A DNA stretch of 64,000 nucleotides from an uncultured Latescibacterota bacterium (lineage in GTDB: Bacteria > Latescibacterota > UBA2968). Positions 1 through 8,404 of this stretch are shown here, one piece after another. The notes below the pieces were generated by a model. It was not told where the DNA came from and did not search any database. It saw nothing but the letters and a program-made list of their open reading frames with translations. Every line of letters starts with the position of its first letter. Position 1 is the stretch's first letter. Both the position numbers and the translations under genes were made by a program. The stretch spans positions 5,729,563-5,793,562 of the forward strand of contig OX638329.1 of the NCBI GenBank assembly GCA_951812755.1, in the 5' to 3' direction.

Positions 1-672
1 ACCCGCATTGCCATACTCCGCATTCATCCCACCACTCAACACCGTCAGTTCTTGCACGGCACTCGTGTTCACGCCCTGAAAGCGCGTAAATCCGGCACGC
101 GCATCGTTGTTCACTACGCGCACCCCATCGACCATATACGCCGTCTCCCAGAAGTTGCCACCGCGAACACTCTCCTCTTCGTCGGGGGTCACGCCTGCCT
201 GCAACTCCACAAAGTCCGACATCTCGCGAATAATTGGCAAAGACTCGATCTCTTCTGCCGTAATAACGGATTTACTCTCCGTCTTGTCGTGCTCCACTGC
301 CGGACGCTCGGCAACGACGATCATCTCGCCCAATTGGAGTGCTTCTTCCTGCATATCGAAGTTCACCGTCGTGGTGTGGTCAACATTGACTATCACACCC
401 GTGCGAACAGACTTTGAATACCCCATCATCACCGTTTCAATATCATAGGTTCCCGGCGGGATATTGATGATGAAGTATTCGCCGTTCTCATCGGTGATCC
501 CGGCGCGTTTCACGCCATCGATATCGATCACCACATTGGCACCGGGCAGTGGATCACCTGTCACCTCAGTGACTCGTCCACTGATTTTACCCGTTGTGCC
601 CGCTTCTGCCAACCCGGTGCTGATCGCCAGGGCGACCAACAGACCCAGACAACACAGTAGTCGCTTGCTCAT
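1..672 (-). CDS. TonB-dependent receptor, N-terminal part (runs off the window)
   Basis: The 224 visible codons encode a signal peptide (about residues 1-24), a carboxypeptidase-regulatory-like beta-sandwich (about 27-105, with GRVTEVTGDPLPGANV), and the start of a TonB plug domain with VRGGNFWETAYMVDGV. Receptors of this layout sit in the outer membrane and import large or chelated substrates using TonB energy. The start is the ATG at 670-672, preceded by GGAGGG. The barrel lies outside the window, so the substrate cannot be judged. The regulatory domain resembles that of the two full receptors near 18-24 kb. Confidence 0.9.
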   Translation of the reverse strand, partial: MSKRLLCCLGLLVALAISTGLAEAGTTGKISGRVTEVTGDPLPGANVVIDIDGVKRAGITDENGEYFIINIPPGTYDIETVMMGYSKSVRTGVIVNVDHTTTVNFDMQEEALQLGEMIVVAERPAVEHDKTESKSVITAEEIESLPIIREMSDFVELQAGVTPDEEESVRGGNFWETAYMVDGVRVVNNDARAGFTRFQGVNTSAVQELTVLSGGMNAEYGNAG

Positions 673-738
673 TTACGACCCTCCATAAAAAATGGTGAGT
701 GATAGCCCAGTTCCCCATACTGGAGAACTGAATCTCTC

Positions 739-1554
739 TTACTCGAAATAATATTTGAAACTCACACCCGCATCCACTGTCCCTATCGGAAACGCCTTAT
801 TCATTCCCCAGGCGGTCAATGGATTGATCTCGCCAAAGATGAGATTGTAGCGCACGCGAAAATCAAGCCCATAAGAAGACCCCAAGGATCCCTCAAAACC
901 CGCACTCACGGGAATCGTCCACGCTGTCCGCGTATCCTCTGTGGGTTCCTTCCCATACAATAACACCTGGCCATTGACAATCTGACCAATGCTTTTCTTT
1001 TGCGCTTCGGTCATAGTCGAAGCATCTAAGTCCGGACTGCCGGGATACACCAGCAGAACTTGCACACCACCGCGATCCACCTCATTGGGAATATTGGGAT
1101 TGGTTGGGATAATCAAGCCATGCTTCACCTTGTGGCTATAATCGTAAAAACCCAGGCCCAAACCCAGATAAGGAGACCACTTCCGTTCGGACATAGTCTC
1201 GGCATTTTCCCGGAAAAACCACAGCCAGTTCGATGCCACGCTATTCCAGGTCATCTCAGAATCCGCATCGGGGCTTGAAACCTGACGACCTCTATATTCA
1301 AACGTGCGCCCGGGAAGATTTGAATTGCGAAACTTCGAGTAGTGATACTCCACCTCTGTGGTCAAACGCGGAGAAACCACATAACTCACATTCAACCCGT
1401 ACTTCAAATCACCAGCATACCAGCCACTTAAAGGACCCGTCGGCTGATGATAGTTCACCAACCCGCCAATAGCCCACAGGTCTGCATCGCGGGCATCGGC
1501 GGAAGATACAGCAAATAAGAAAACCCCGGCGTACAAAACTAAAAGTCTTTTCAA
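739..1554 (-). CDS. Outer-membrane beta-barrel protein
   Basis: 271 residues with a signal peptide (about 1-21, cut near ADARDADLW), alternating hydrophobic/polar strands and a C-terminal ...VSFKYYFE ending, as in small outer-membrane barrels. The start is a TTG at 1552-1554 behind AAGGAGG. It lies 66 bp upstream of the TonB receptor on the same strand and may be co-transcribed with it. No enzymatic motif is visible and the ligand is unknown. An OmpW/OmpA-like barrel family is possible, but I do not recognise a specific one. Confidence 0.7.
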   Translation of the reverse strand: MKRLLVLYAGVFLFAVSSADARDADLWAIGGLVNYHQPTGPLSGWYAGDLKYGLNVSYVVSPRLTTEVEYHYSKFRNSNLPGRTFEYRGRQVSSPDADSEMTWNSVASNWLWFFRENAETMSERKWSPYLGLGLGFYDYSHKVKHGLIIPTNPNIPNEVDRGGVQVLLVYPGSPDLDASTMTEAQKKSIGQIVNGQVLLYGKEPTEDTRTAWTIPVSAGFEGSLGSSYGLDFRVRYNLIFGEINPLTAWGMNKAFPIGTVDAGVSFKYYFE

Positions 1555-1932
1555 AAGTGCCTCCTTGGGTTTGGGGTGAGCAAAAAAGAGGGAACATTAT
1601 AACGCCAAATAAAAGGCAAAACAAGCGATTTATAAAGCACACAAAAAGCTGTTGAAAATCGAGATTATTTTAGGTTTTTGCATGCAAAAAATAAGCTCAA
1701 CAGACACAGAATTACATGTATCTCATTTAAAAATAATGTTTTATGGAAAATATATATTTAAAAAACTTATCGAATGGGACGTTCAAAATAAGAATCTCTA
1801 AAATATTATATTAAAGCGTAAGTGGATAGAAATAAAAGAGTTAAAACAACCTTGTCAACGAAAATTTTGTTAAAGTGTGTAACAGGACAAATATTTGGAT
1901 TTATAGAACCTATTGATCTTTGAAAAAATGGC
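1555..1932. other. AT-rich intergenic region without a recognisable gene
   Basis: This stretch is much richer in A+T than its neighbours, with runs such as AAAATATATATTTAAAAAAC. I see no ORF with a ribosome binding site, no tRNA and no clear terminator. It may hold promoters for the leftward genes, or be degraded or acquired DNA. Confidence 0.4.
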
Positions 1933-1945
1933 AAGAAAAACCTCT

Positions 1946-2330
1946 GGATCGCGGCTAAAAACTTGCCGCGATGACGGAGATATGGATAGGATTATACTAT
2001 GACAAATGATACCACTGGATCGCGGCTAACATCATGCCGCGATGACGGCACTATTAATAGGATTGATTGATGACAAGAAAACCTTCTGGATCGCGGCTAA
2101 AAACTTGCCGCGATGACGGCACTATGGATAGGATTATACTATGACAAGCAAACCTTCTGGATCGCGGCTAAAAACTTGCCGCGATGACGACGCTATTAAT
2201 AGGCTTGATTGATGATAAGCAAAACCTTCTGGATCGCGGCTAAAAACTTGCCGCGATGACGGCACTGTTAATAGGATTGATTGATGACAAGAAAACCTCT
2301 GGGTCACGGCTAACATCATGCCGCGATGAC
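1946..2330. repeat. Six-copy tandem array of REP-like palindromes
   Basis: Cores of about 30 bp (GGATCGCGGCTAAAAACTTG then CCGCGATGAC) lie at 1946-1975, 2017-2046, 2088-2117, 2159-2188, 2231-2260 and 2301-2330, a period of 70-72 bp. Each core folds on ATCGCGGC/GCCGCGAT. The spacers are two related sequences: one has ATGGATAGGATTATACTATG, the other TTAATAGGATTGATTGATG. They alternate A-B-A-B-B. The last core is diverged. Single copies of the same palindrome occur across the window. Confidence 0.9.
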
Positions 2331-2333
2331 GGC

Positions 2334-2360
2334 GACGGGCGAGGCATGCCTCGCCCCTAC
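2334..2360. repeat. GGGCGAGG/CCTCGCCC palindromic repeat
   Basis: GGGCGAGGCATGCCTCGCCC followed by CTACA. The same unit recurs at 51294-51320 and 52588-52613, and variants (GGGCGACC..GGTCGCCC, GGGCGGGT..ACCCGCCC) lie near 3780, 13065 and 53730, always followed by CTACA. This is a second intergenic palindrome family. Its function is not known. Confidence 0.8.
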
Positions 2361-2374
2361 ATTGATGTGTAAGG

Positions 2375-3370
2375 TCAACGCATTTTTAAAATCCGGTTGA
2401 TCTCTGCCCCATTCAATTTTCTTTCAAAACGCGGACCGTATTTGGCGACAACGCGCGAGGACACATACGTTGCGAGCCTCGCGGCCTGAACCGTATCATA
2501 ACCATGGGTCACAGCAAACAAATACGCCCCGGCAAACGAATCGCCCGCGCCATTGGTATCCACAGCATCTACCTCAAAACCCGGCGCATGCAACACATCA
2601 CCACCGTCGCAAACCCGGGCACCATCAGCACCATACGTCAGAGCCAAACCGCCCACGCGATGGCGCAACGCACCAAAAGCCTCTTCTGTTGTCTCGGCAC
2701 CGGTAAATATCCTGCCCTCATCTTCATTGCAAAACAGCATATCCACGCCTGCATCCACCAATGCCGTCATCCTATCCTTAAAAGCAGCCACAATAGACGG
2801 ATCGCTCAGCGTGAGCGCGACCTTTGTACCGTGCGCCCGCGCCACCTTTTGTGCCACCTGTGCCGCTTCAAAGCCATCGTCTGCCGCAATTAGATAGCCC
2901 TCGATATAAATAAATTGACTGTCGGCAATCACAGCATCCTCAACCTGCGCCACACCAAACGTACTCGTAATCCCCAAAAATGTATTCATCGTGCGATCCG
3001 CATCCTCCGTAATCATCACCAGACACTTGCCCGTAACCCCTTCCCCGCGATGTGACGGATTGGATGCCACCCCCGCATCATTGAGATCGCGAAGATAAAA
3101 CTCGCCATCTGCATCCTCGGCCACTTTACATCCGTAATATCCTCTTCCACCACAATTGGCCAACGCGATCATCGTATTGGCTGCCGAACCACCCGACGAA
3201 CGCGCCATCTCTTTCCCGCCCAAAGCATCGATCAACGCGCGCTGGCGATCTCCGTCAATCAGCGTCATCACACCCTTATCAATCCCCATCGCCTCAAAAA
3301 ACGACGGATCAACCCGAAACTGAATATCCACCAGCGCATTGCCCAGCCCATATACATCGTATTGACGCAT
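2375..3370 (-). CDS. PfkB-family sugar/nucleoside kinase (adenosine kinase-like)
   Basis: 331 residues. It should phosphorylate a sugar or nucleoside hydroxyl with ATP in the cytoplasm. The N-terminal substrate motif GNALVDIQ, the glycine-rich SSGGSAANT and the C-terminal anion-hole/catalytic-base motif DTNGAGDSFAGA are all present, and the length is normal. The overall pattern is closest to adenosine-kinase-like PfkB proteins, but substrate cannot be fixed from sequence. The ATG at 3370 follows GAGGAG. Its 3' end abuts a repeat-rich intergenic region. Confidence 0.88.
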   Translation of the reverse strand: MRQYDVYGLGNALVDIQFRVDPSFFEAMGIDKGVMTLIDGDRQRALIDALGGKEMARSSGGSAANTMIALANCGGRGYYGCKVAEDADGEFYLRDLNDAGVASNPSHRGEGVTGKCLVMITEDADRTMNTFLGITSTFGVAQVEDAVIADSQFIYIEGYLIAADDGFEAAQVAQKVARAHGTKVALTLSDPSIVAAFKDRMTALVDAGVDMLFCNEDEGRIFTGAETTEEAFGALRHRVGGLALTYGADGARVCDGGDVLHAPGFEVDAVDTNGAGDSFAGAYLFAVTHGYDTVQAARLATYVSSRVVAKYGPRFERKLNGAEINRILKMR

Positions 3371-3507
3371 AAGATCTCCTCAACGAATAGACGAATAGAC
3401 GAATAGACGAAACGGGGTACAACTGGTTCAGGCCGGTTCATCAATGCACGTCTCACACATCAATGCTAAAAAAACTCTACATGTCGTTGTACCGCAACAT
3501 TAAAATT

Positions 3508-3690
3508 ACGCGATGTGTGACTTTAAAAATAAATACGCTATACACCCTGTCATGCTGAGGAAGCCGCTAGGCTGACGAAGCATCTGTTACTCATGCACAC
3601 TGTTGAGGCAGCAGATTCTTCGACTCCGCTGCGCTCCGCTCAGAATGACAGTGCTCATTTGACCTTTGACCTTGAAGTCACACATGACGT
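3508..3690. mobile_element. MITE-like element, family A copy 1 (183 bp)
   Basis: The ends are inverted repeats: ACGCGATGTGTGACTT on the left and AAGTCACACATGACGT on the right. It is flanked by a 7-bp direct repeat TAAAATT (3501-3507 and 3691-3697; 9 bp if the end is shifted by one). Copy 2 at 8665-8847 has the same length and nearly the same interior, which carries the TTCGACTCCGCTGCGCTCCG repeat. No transposase is encoded. Confidence 0.85.
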
Positions 3691-3716
3691 TAAAATTATA
3701 GCGATCAGAAAAAACC

Positions 3717-3750
3717 TCCTGGATCGCGGCTTAAAGCATGCCGCGATGAC
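3717..3750. repeat. REP-like palindrome, single copy
   Basis: TGGATCGCGGCTTAAAGCAT then GCCGCGATGAC: the same ATCGCGGC/GCCGCGAT hairpin as the array at 1946-2330. It lies between MITE A1 and the aspS stop, next to a GGTCGCCCCTACA unit near 3786-3800. Confidence 0.8.
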
Positions 3751-3808
3751 AATGGTCACAGGGACATCGCAACGGACGACCACAGGGGGTCGCCCCTACA
3801 ATTCACAT

Positions 3809-5116
3809 TCATGGATGCAACCTGTTGGGCGTACGAGACAAAAAGGTAGTCTCGCGCACAGAGGGCAACCCGAGCATAACCATAAGCAGGCGCGACAAGC
3901 CAAAACCAAATCCCCCGTGTGGTGGACATCCGTATTTAAAAAAATCGAGATAAAACTGGATAACCTCTAAATCCAGCCCCTTCTCTCTCGCCTGCGCCCT
4001 CAACACATCGGGACGGTGTTCGCGCTGCGCCCCCGTAGTGATCTCCACACCATGGCAGAGCAGGTCAAAGCTCCTGGTCAACTCAGGGGGTTCTGCATGA
4101 CGCATGTGATAAAATGGCCGCACAGACACCGGGTAATCTATCACAAAGACATAATCGCACCCCCGGGTTTTGCGGATATATTCCCCGAGCAGACGTTCTC
4201 CCTTTGGATCGAGATCGCCTTCCCGCTCTGGCGTGTGGCCCAGTTCAGACAACACCGCCAATGCCTCGGCCATTGTAACGCGCGGAAAAGGCAGCGCTGG
4301 CACCGCAAGTTCAACACCGCAATTTTCGGCAATAGCGTCACCGTGTCTTTCCCGCACAGCATAAATGACATGCTGAAGCCACGCTTCTTCAAATGCCATC
4401 ACATCCTCCTGACTATCAATCCATGCGATCTCGACATCCACACTGGTAAACTCTGTCGTATGGCGCGAGGTAAACGAGGGATCGGCGCGAAAAACGGGCG
4501 CAATCTCAAACACGCGATCAAAACCAGACGCCATTGCCATCTGTTTGTAAAACTGGGGCGATTGCGCCAAATAGGCTGTGGTATTGAAATACGGCAGCGC
4601 GAACAACTCAGCCCCCGACTCACTGGCTGTACCCATGAGCTTGGGGGAATGAATTTCGATAAAATGATTCTGCATCCAATACTCGCGCATAGCCCCTTCA
4701 ACAGTAGTTTGTACCTCAAAAATCAACCGATTGCGCGGAACGCGAAGATCGAGATGTCGCCAATCCAGCCGATGGTCAATACCCGATGCATTTTCGGAAA
4801 ACGGATCCAGAGGCAATGGCGATTCAGCTACATTGACAACACTCAGTTCCTCAAGCTGAATTTCAACACCACCCAGACGAACACCTGGATTTTCGACAAC
4901 GCGTCCACTTATGGCTACCGCCGATTCTCGCGTGAGAGCAGAAACCCGCTCTGCCAACGCCCCTGTCTTTTCATGAACAACCTGTACACTCCCCGTGCGA
5001 TTTCTCAAAATGAGAAATTGGACATGCTTCTGATCGCGCAGGGTATGCACCCATCCGTGAAGGGTAACGGTTTGACCGATGTGCTTGGACAGTTCAGATA
5101 TTGCAATGTATTTCAT
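3809..5116 (-). CDS. aspS: Aspartyl-tRNA synthetase, archaeal type, probably non-discriminating
   Basis: 435 residues: an N-terminal OB-fold anticodon-binding domain (about 1-105), then a class II catalytic core with motif 2 around FEIAPVFRADPSFTSRHTTEFTS and motif 3 HGGFGFGLSRLLM. The length and lack of the bacterial GAD insertion place it in the compact archaeal AspRS/AsnRS group. Residue 24 is His in GWVHTLRD; in archaeal AspRS, His rather than Trp here is associated with charging both tRNA-Asp and tRNA-Asn. Such an enzyme would need GatCAB to amidate Asp-tRNA-Asn. The start ATG follows AAAGGAA. It sits behind an attenuator. AsnRS is the main alternative. Confidence 0.85.
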   Translation of the reverse strand: MKYIAISELSKHIGQTVTLHGWVHTLRDQKHVQFLILRNRTGSVQVVHEKTGALAERVSALTRESAVAISGRVVENPGVRLGGVEIQLEELSVVNVAESPLPLDPFSENASGIDHRLDWRHLDLRVPRNRLIFEVQTTVEGAMREYWMQNHFIEIHSPKLMGTASESGAELFALPYFNTTAYLAQSPQFYKQMAMASGFDRVFEIAPVFRADPSFTSRHTTEFTSVDVEIAWIDSQEDVMAFEEAWLQHVIYAVRERHGDAIAENCGVELAVPALPFPRVTMAEALAVLSELGHTPEREGDLDPKGERLLGEYIRKTRGCDYVFVIDYPVSVRPFYHMRHAEPPELTRSFDLLCHGVEITTGAQREHRPDVLRAQAREKGLDLEVIQFYLDFFKYGCPPHGGFGFGLSRLLMVMLGLPSVRETTFLSRTPNRLHP

Positions 5117-5222
5117 GACAGATTCCTTTTGATTTCAGGTAATGTGGAAAAGATGCTTCGACTCCGTTTCACTCCGCTCAGCATGACAAAAACGCCAGAC
5201 ATGCGTAACGTCAGTCAGACAC

Positions 5223-5258
5223 AAAAAAAGCCCGTTGTCGAAAAATATGACAACGGGC
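5223..5258 (-). terminator. Attenuator terminator upstream of aspS
   Basis: On the minus strand GCCCGTTGTC, a 9-nt loop and GACAACGGGC form a perfect 10-bp stem, followed by seven T. It lies between the leader peptide stop (5283) and the aspS start (5116). The upstream segment containing ACGGGC (about 5297-5302) can pair with GCCCGT of the terminator 5' arm, giving a plausible antiterminator. Confidence 0.85.
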
Positions 5259-5282
5259 ACTTTCATGATGGCACAAGACGAC

Positions 5283-5372
5283 CTATGCCGGTCCAGCCCG
5301 TCGCCGGATCGGATTATTATCGTCATTATTATTGCCAGTGAACTGAGCAATTTGGAAATAGTGTATATGCAT
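5283..5372 (-). CDS. Asn/Asp leader peptide of the aspS attenuator
   Basis: A 29-codon ORF. The ATG is at 5370-5372 and the TAG at 5283-5285. The middle reads TGNNNDDNNPIRRRAGPA, so five Asn and two Asp codons lie in seven consecutive positions. The terminator hairpin begins 24 nt further on, followed by aspS. This is the design of ribosome-mediated attenuation: slow decoding of Asn/Asp codons would favour antitermination and raise synthetase expression. The ATG lies inside the target duplication of a MITE (5374-5548), which has separated it from the upstream gene; no strong SD is visible now. Confidence 0.75.
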   Translation of the reverse strand: MHIHYFQIAQFTGNNNDDNNPIRRRAGPA

Positions 5373-5373
5373 G

Positions 5374-5548
5374 ACGTGATGTGTGACTTCAAAACCGCCA
5401 CATAGTAATACCGATAAACAGATATAAGAAAGTCAAAACCACTGGATTGCGGCTAACACCCTGCCGCAATGACGGCTCTAAAATCCTTGTTTTTCTGACC
5501 ACTGATTGCTTGTTTTCTTCACCATTATTTTAAAGTCACACATGACGT
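5374..5548. mobile_element. MITE-like element, family A copy 3 (175 bp)
   Basis: Ends ACGTGATGTGTGACTT and AAGTCACACATGACGT, flanked by the direct repeat ATGCATG (5367-5373 and 5549-5555). The termini match copies 1 and 2, but the interior differs and carries a REP-like palindrome (about 5442-5474, ATTGCGGC..GCCGCAAT). It lies between the methyltransferase stop (5560) and the aspS leader peptide start. Confidence 0.85.
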
Positions 5549-5559
5549 ATGCATGGTAT

Positions 5560-6297
5560 TCATCCAGTTTTTCTCCCACCAAAAACAGCCAGCTCAAACA
5601 GCTTGAAATAACAATCTACATCTGAAAAACCAATAGCTCTAAGCCATTCGCATTGGTCTTCAACAGACGCGAGAATATTCGCCTGCTTGTCATCGCGATA
5701 ATAATAAGCCCGCGCAATTTCATCGCGAGATGCATTTGGATCTCGCCGCGTCACAGAATCGTAAAGCGCGTCAATAAAGCGATCGGCAAAACGCGACTCA
5801 ACCCACTTCGACGGAGAGCGAACATGCTCGACATTGACAAACACACCATTGGGCGATAGCAGATCAAAAATCTCGCCATAAACCTCGCGTTTGCGCTCAT
5901 CGCTCTGGTGGTGAATTGAAAAACCCGACACAATCGCATCATAAGGCGCGTCATCTGCAACCAGACTGAGCCAATCGGACGTCGCATAATCACCAATAAC
6001 AAAACGATGTTGTGAAGCCGTTCCCGCAAACCGTTTTCGCGCAGCTTCGATCATAGCCTCAGAAAAATCCACAAAAACACCGCGCGCATCCGGATGGTGT
6101 TCAATAACCGCAGCGCCGAGTATGCCATCGCCACATCCCAGATCGAGCACAGTATTCACCCTGTGATCATCCGCATTAATCACCCGGCACATAACGGCAA
6201 TCTGTTCGTCAGACAGCGGAATTGCCTGCCGAATATTTTTCAGATATTTCTGCGCCAGATCCCGCGCCTGCCAGGCTGTATCTTTGCGTTTGCCCAT
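5560..6297 (-). CDS. Class I SAM-dependent methyltransferase
   Basis: 245 residues. The Rossmann-fold SAM site is clear: motif I VLDLGCGDGILG (about residues 47-58), acidic motif II VFVDFSEAMIEAA, and a motif III/IV region around DAIVSGFSIHHQ. The substrate is unknown. The reading frame is open upstream, but the ATG at 6295-6297 (MGKRKDTAW) is chosen because the upstream gene stops at 6302, leaving a 4-bp gap. It is therefore the distal gene after ggt. A MITE lies 11 bp past its stop. Confidence 0.85.
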   Translation of the reverse strand: MGKRKDTAWQARDLAQKYLKNIRQAIPLSDEQIAVMCRVINADDHRVNTVLDLGCGDGILGAAVIEHHPDARGVFVDFSEAMIEAARKRFAGTASQHRFVIGDYATSDWLSLVADDAPYDAIVSGFSIHHQSDERKREVYGEIFDLLSPNGVFVNVEHVRSPSKWVESRFADRFIDALYDSVTRRDPNASRDEIARAYYYRDDKQANILASVEDQCEWLRAIGFSDVDCYFKLFELAVFGGRKTG

Positions 6298-6301
6298 GAT
6301 T

Positions 6302-7882
6302 TCAATACCCCACTGCCAGACCATCCTTGCGGGGATCGGAAGCCGCGCAATAACCATCGTCCAGTTTATAAATAAGTTGACCCCCGCCATATCCAATAGC
6401 TGGCGGAATTTGAATATCGTGTCCACGGGCGCGAAGATCGTCCAGCACACCCGCATCTACGCCAGGCTCAATCCCCACATTTGAGCCACCAAAAACCTGC
6501 CATCGGGGTGCATCGCACGCAGCCTGCGGATTTTGACCATAAGCAAAAATCCGAATCATCATCTGCGCGTGACCTTGCGGTTGCATATGCCCCCCCATAA
6601 CGCCGAAAGACATCACCGGTTGACCCTCTCGGGTCGCAAACGCCGGAATAATCGTATGATACGGTCGCTTGCCCCCATCCACGCGATTGGGATGGCCCTC
6701 TATCAAAACAAAACCCGCACCCCGGTTCTGCATGCTAATACCCGTATCCGGAATCACAATACCAGATCCAAAACCCATAAAATTGGACTGAATAAACGAA
6801 ACCATCATCCCATCTTCATCCGCCGCCGTGAGATAAACCGTATCCCCACGCGGCATGCCAAAAGTGGGCACCCCTGCCCTTTTCAAATCAATCAACCTCG
6901 CGCGCTGAGCCAGATAGTTCGGATCGAGCAATTGCGCGAACTCAATATCCCGTGTACCCGGATCAGATACGTACCTCTGCGTATCCGCATACGCCAACTT
7001 CATCGCCTCAATCTGCAGATGCAAACTATCTGCCGAATCAACAGCATACCCGGACAAATCCCAATTCTCCAATATCCCCAGTGCGATCAGTGCCGCAATA
7101 CCCTGACCATTTGGCGGAATTTCGTGCAGCGTGTAACCCCCAAAACCCATCGTCATCGTATCCACCCAATCTGCCCGATGCTCTGCCAGGTCTTCTTCTG
7201 CCATCGCACCGCCAGTGCGTTTTGCATGCGCAGCGATCTTTTCTGCCAGATCGCCCGAATAGAACGCCTCTCCTCTTGTCTCCGCAATGCGCTCAAGCGT
7301 ATGCGCCTGCGCGCCACACACAAATTTCTCCCCAATTTTTGGCGCGCGACCCTCCGGTGCAAAAGTCGCCATCCAATCGGGCATATCGCCGTAATTATAC
7401 ACAGCCTGTGCCCAGCTATGTCCCGTAATAGGCGAAACCACAAAACCATCGCGGGCATAGTGAATCGCAGGTTCAAACAACGCCTCAAACGGCAACACGC
7501 CAAACCGCTCTGAAAGCGCGGCCCAGGCTGAAACACAGCCGGGCACAGTCACGGCATCCCAACCCCGCTGGGGCATCTGAGCATGCGCTGCAAACAATTC
7601 GGGCGACCACGCTTTTGGGGAACGCCCCGATGCGTTGAGACCATGTATTTGCTCACCATCCCACAAAATGCAAAATGCATCGCTACCTATACCATTCATA
7701 TTGGGTTCAACAACCGTAAGCGCCATCGCTGTCGCCAGAGCCGCATCTGCGGCATTGCCACCTTTTTGCAACATCTGCAACCCCGCCTGCGCAGCAAGCG
7801 GTTGAGAAGTCGCAACCACATTGCGCGCCATAACGGGCATGCGTTGTGAAGAATACGGAAAAGACCAGGATAATTCGGGCAT
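6302..7882 (-). CDS. ggt: Gamma-glutamyltransferase-family Ntn hydrolase
   Basis: 526 residues, the usual length of the proenzyme. It should hydrolyse or transfer gamma-glutamyl groups from glutathione-like substrates after self-cleavage before a Thr. The small-subunit start lies at GDTVYLTAADEDG, with the Thr of DTVY as likely nucleophile; TTH is replaced by TVY, as in YwrD-like members. MARNVVATSQPLAAQAG and GGNAADAALA are typical N-terminal motifs. No signal peptide is seen, so it is probably cytoplasmic. SD AGGAG precedes the ATG. It lies in a leftward operon after the VOC gene and before the methyltransferase. Confidence 0.88.
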   Translation of the reverse strand: MPELSWSFPYSSQRMPVMARNVVATSQPLAAQAGLQMLQKGGNAADAALATAMALTVVEPNMNGIGSDAFCILWDGEQIHGLNASGRSPKAWSPELFAAHAQMPQRGWDAVTVPGCVSAWAALSERFGVLPFEALFEPAIHYARDGFVVSPITGHSWAQAVYNYGDMPDWMATFAPEGRAPKIGEKFVCGAQAHTLERIAETRGEAFYSGDLAEKIAAHAKRTGGAMAEEDLAEHRADWVDTMTMGFGGYTLHEIPPNGQGIAALIALGILENWDLSGYAVDSADSLHLQIEAMKLAYADTQRYVSDPGTRDIEFAQLLDPNYLAQRARLIDLKRAGVPTFGMPRGDTVYLTAADEDGMMVSFIQSNFMGFGSGIVIPDTGISMQNRGAGFVLIEGHPNRVDGGKRPYHTIIPAFATREGQPVMSFGVMGGHMQPQGHAQMMIRIFAYGQNPQAACDAPRWQVFGGSNVGIEPGVDAGVLDDLRARGHDIQIPPAIGYGGGQLIYKLDDGYCAASDPRKDGLAVGY

Positions 7883-7900
7883 AGATCTGCATCTCCTATA

Positions 7901-8362
7901 TCAGTTCAAAGTAATTTCTTTTTTAATATCATTCATCAAATCATCGCCATCAACAGATTCGCGCAGAGGCTCTGTAAAATTCAACCGATACCCATTGGGA
8001 TCCATCACAATAACCTCGCGCGCATTCCACGGGCGATCGTGCGGACCGGAAATCTGGACATTGCCATCGCGCCGCACCCGTTCGGCAATCGCGTCAACCG
8101 ATTCGCGCAACACCGTAAAATTGAGCGTAACGCCCGCACCCCTTATGGACGCTATCAAGGAGTTTGGGCCCTCCCCCATCAGAATCAAATCCGCATGGGG
8201 CGCCCATCGCAAATGCGACATAATCGGATCGCCATTCGCACCCGGCATCTGTGAAACCAGAGAAAAACCGAGCGTATCGCAATACCAGCGCGTGGATATG
8301 TTGAGATCGTGAACCATCAGAGTTGTATAGGACGGCATCTGGTAGTCGAAATCGGATTCCAC
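7901..8362 (-). CDS. VOC-superfamily (glyoxalase-like) protein
   Basis: 153 residues with paired beta-alpha-beta-beta-beta modules. Module 1 has MVHDLNISTRWYCDTLGF; module 2 ends VIVMDPNGYRLNFTEP, whose Glu is the usual metal ligand. The family includes dioxygenases, lyases and resistance proteins, so no reaction is assigned. The GTG start at 8360-8362 is supported by AAAGGA. Its stop lies 18 bp before ggt, so the two are probably co-transcribed. Confidence 0.75.
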   Translation of the reverse strand: MESDFDYQMPSYTTLMVHDLNISTRWYCDTLGFSLVSQMPGANGDPIMSHLRWAPHADLILMGEGPNSLIASIRGAGVTLNFTVLRESVDAIAERVRRDGNVQISGPHDRPWNAREVIVMDPNGYRLNFTEPLRESVDGDDLMNDIKKEITLN

Positions 8363-8404
8363 CTTGCATGTCCTTTCTCCCCGAAGGGGTAGCTAACCAC
8401 CAAT

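Noticed and set aside
2134-2319. 61-residue ORF inside the palindrome array
   Set aside because: It is made only of repeat units (repeating SRQVFSRDPEG), with no SD; it is a by-product of the array.
1946-2330. CRISPR array
   Set aside because: The regular spacing is tempting, but the intervals are two conserved sequences rather than unique spacers, the core is a long palindrome found singly elsewhere, and no cas genes are nearby.
5135-5401. 88-residue protein upstream of aspS on the minus strand
   Set aside because: It reads straight through the terminator hairpin and the MITE end, in a different frame from the Asn/Asp leader, and has no SD or family resemblance.
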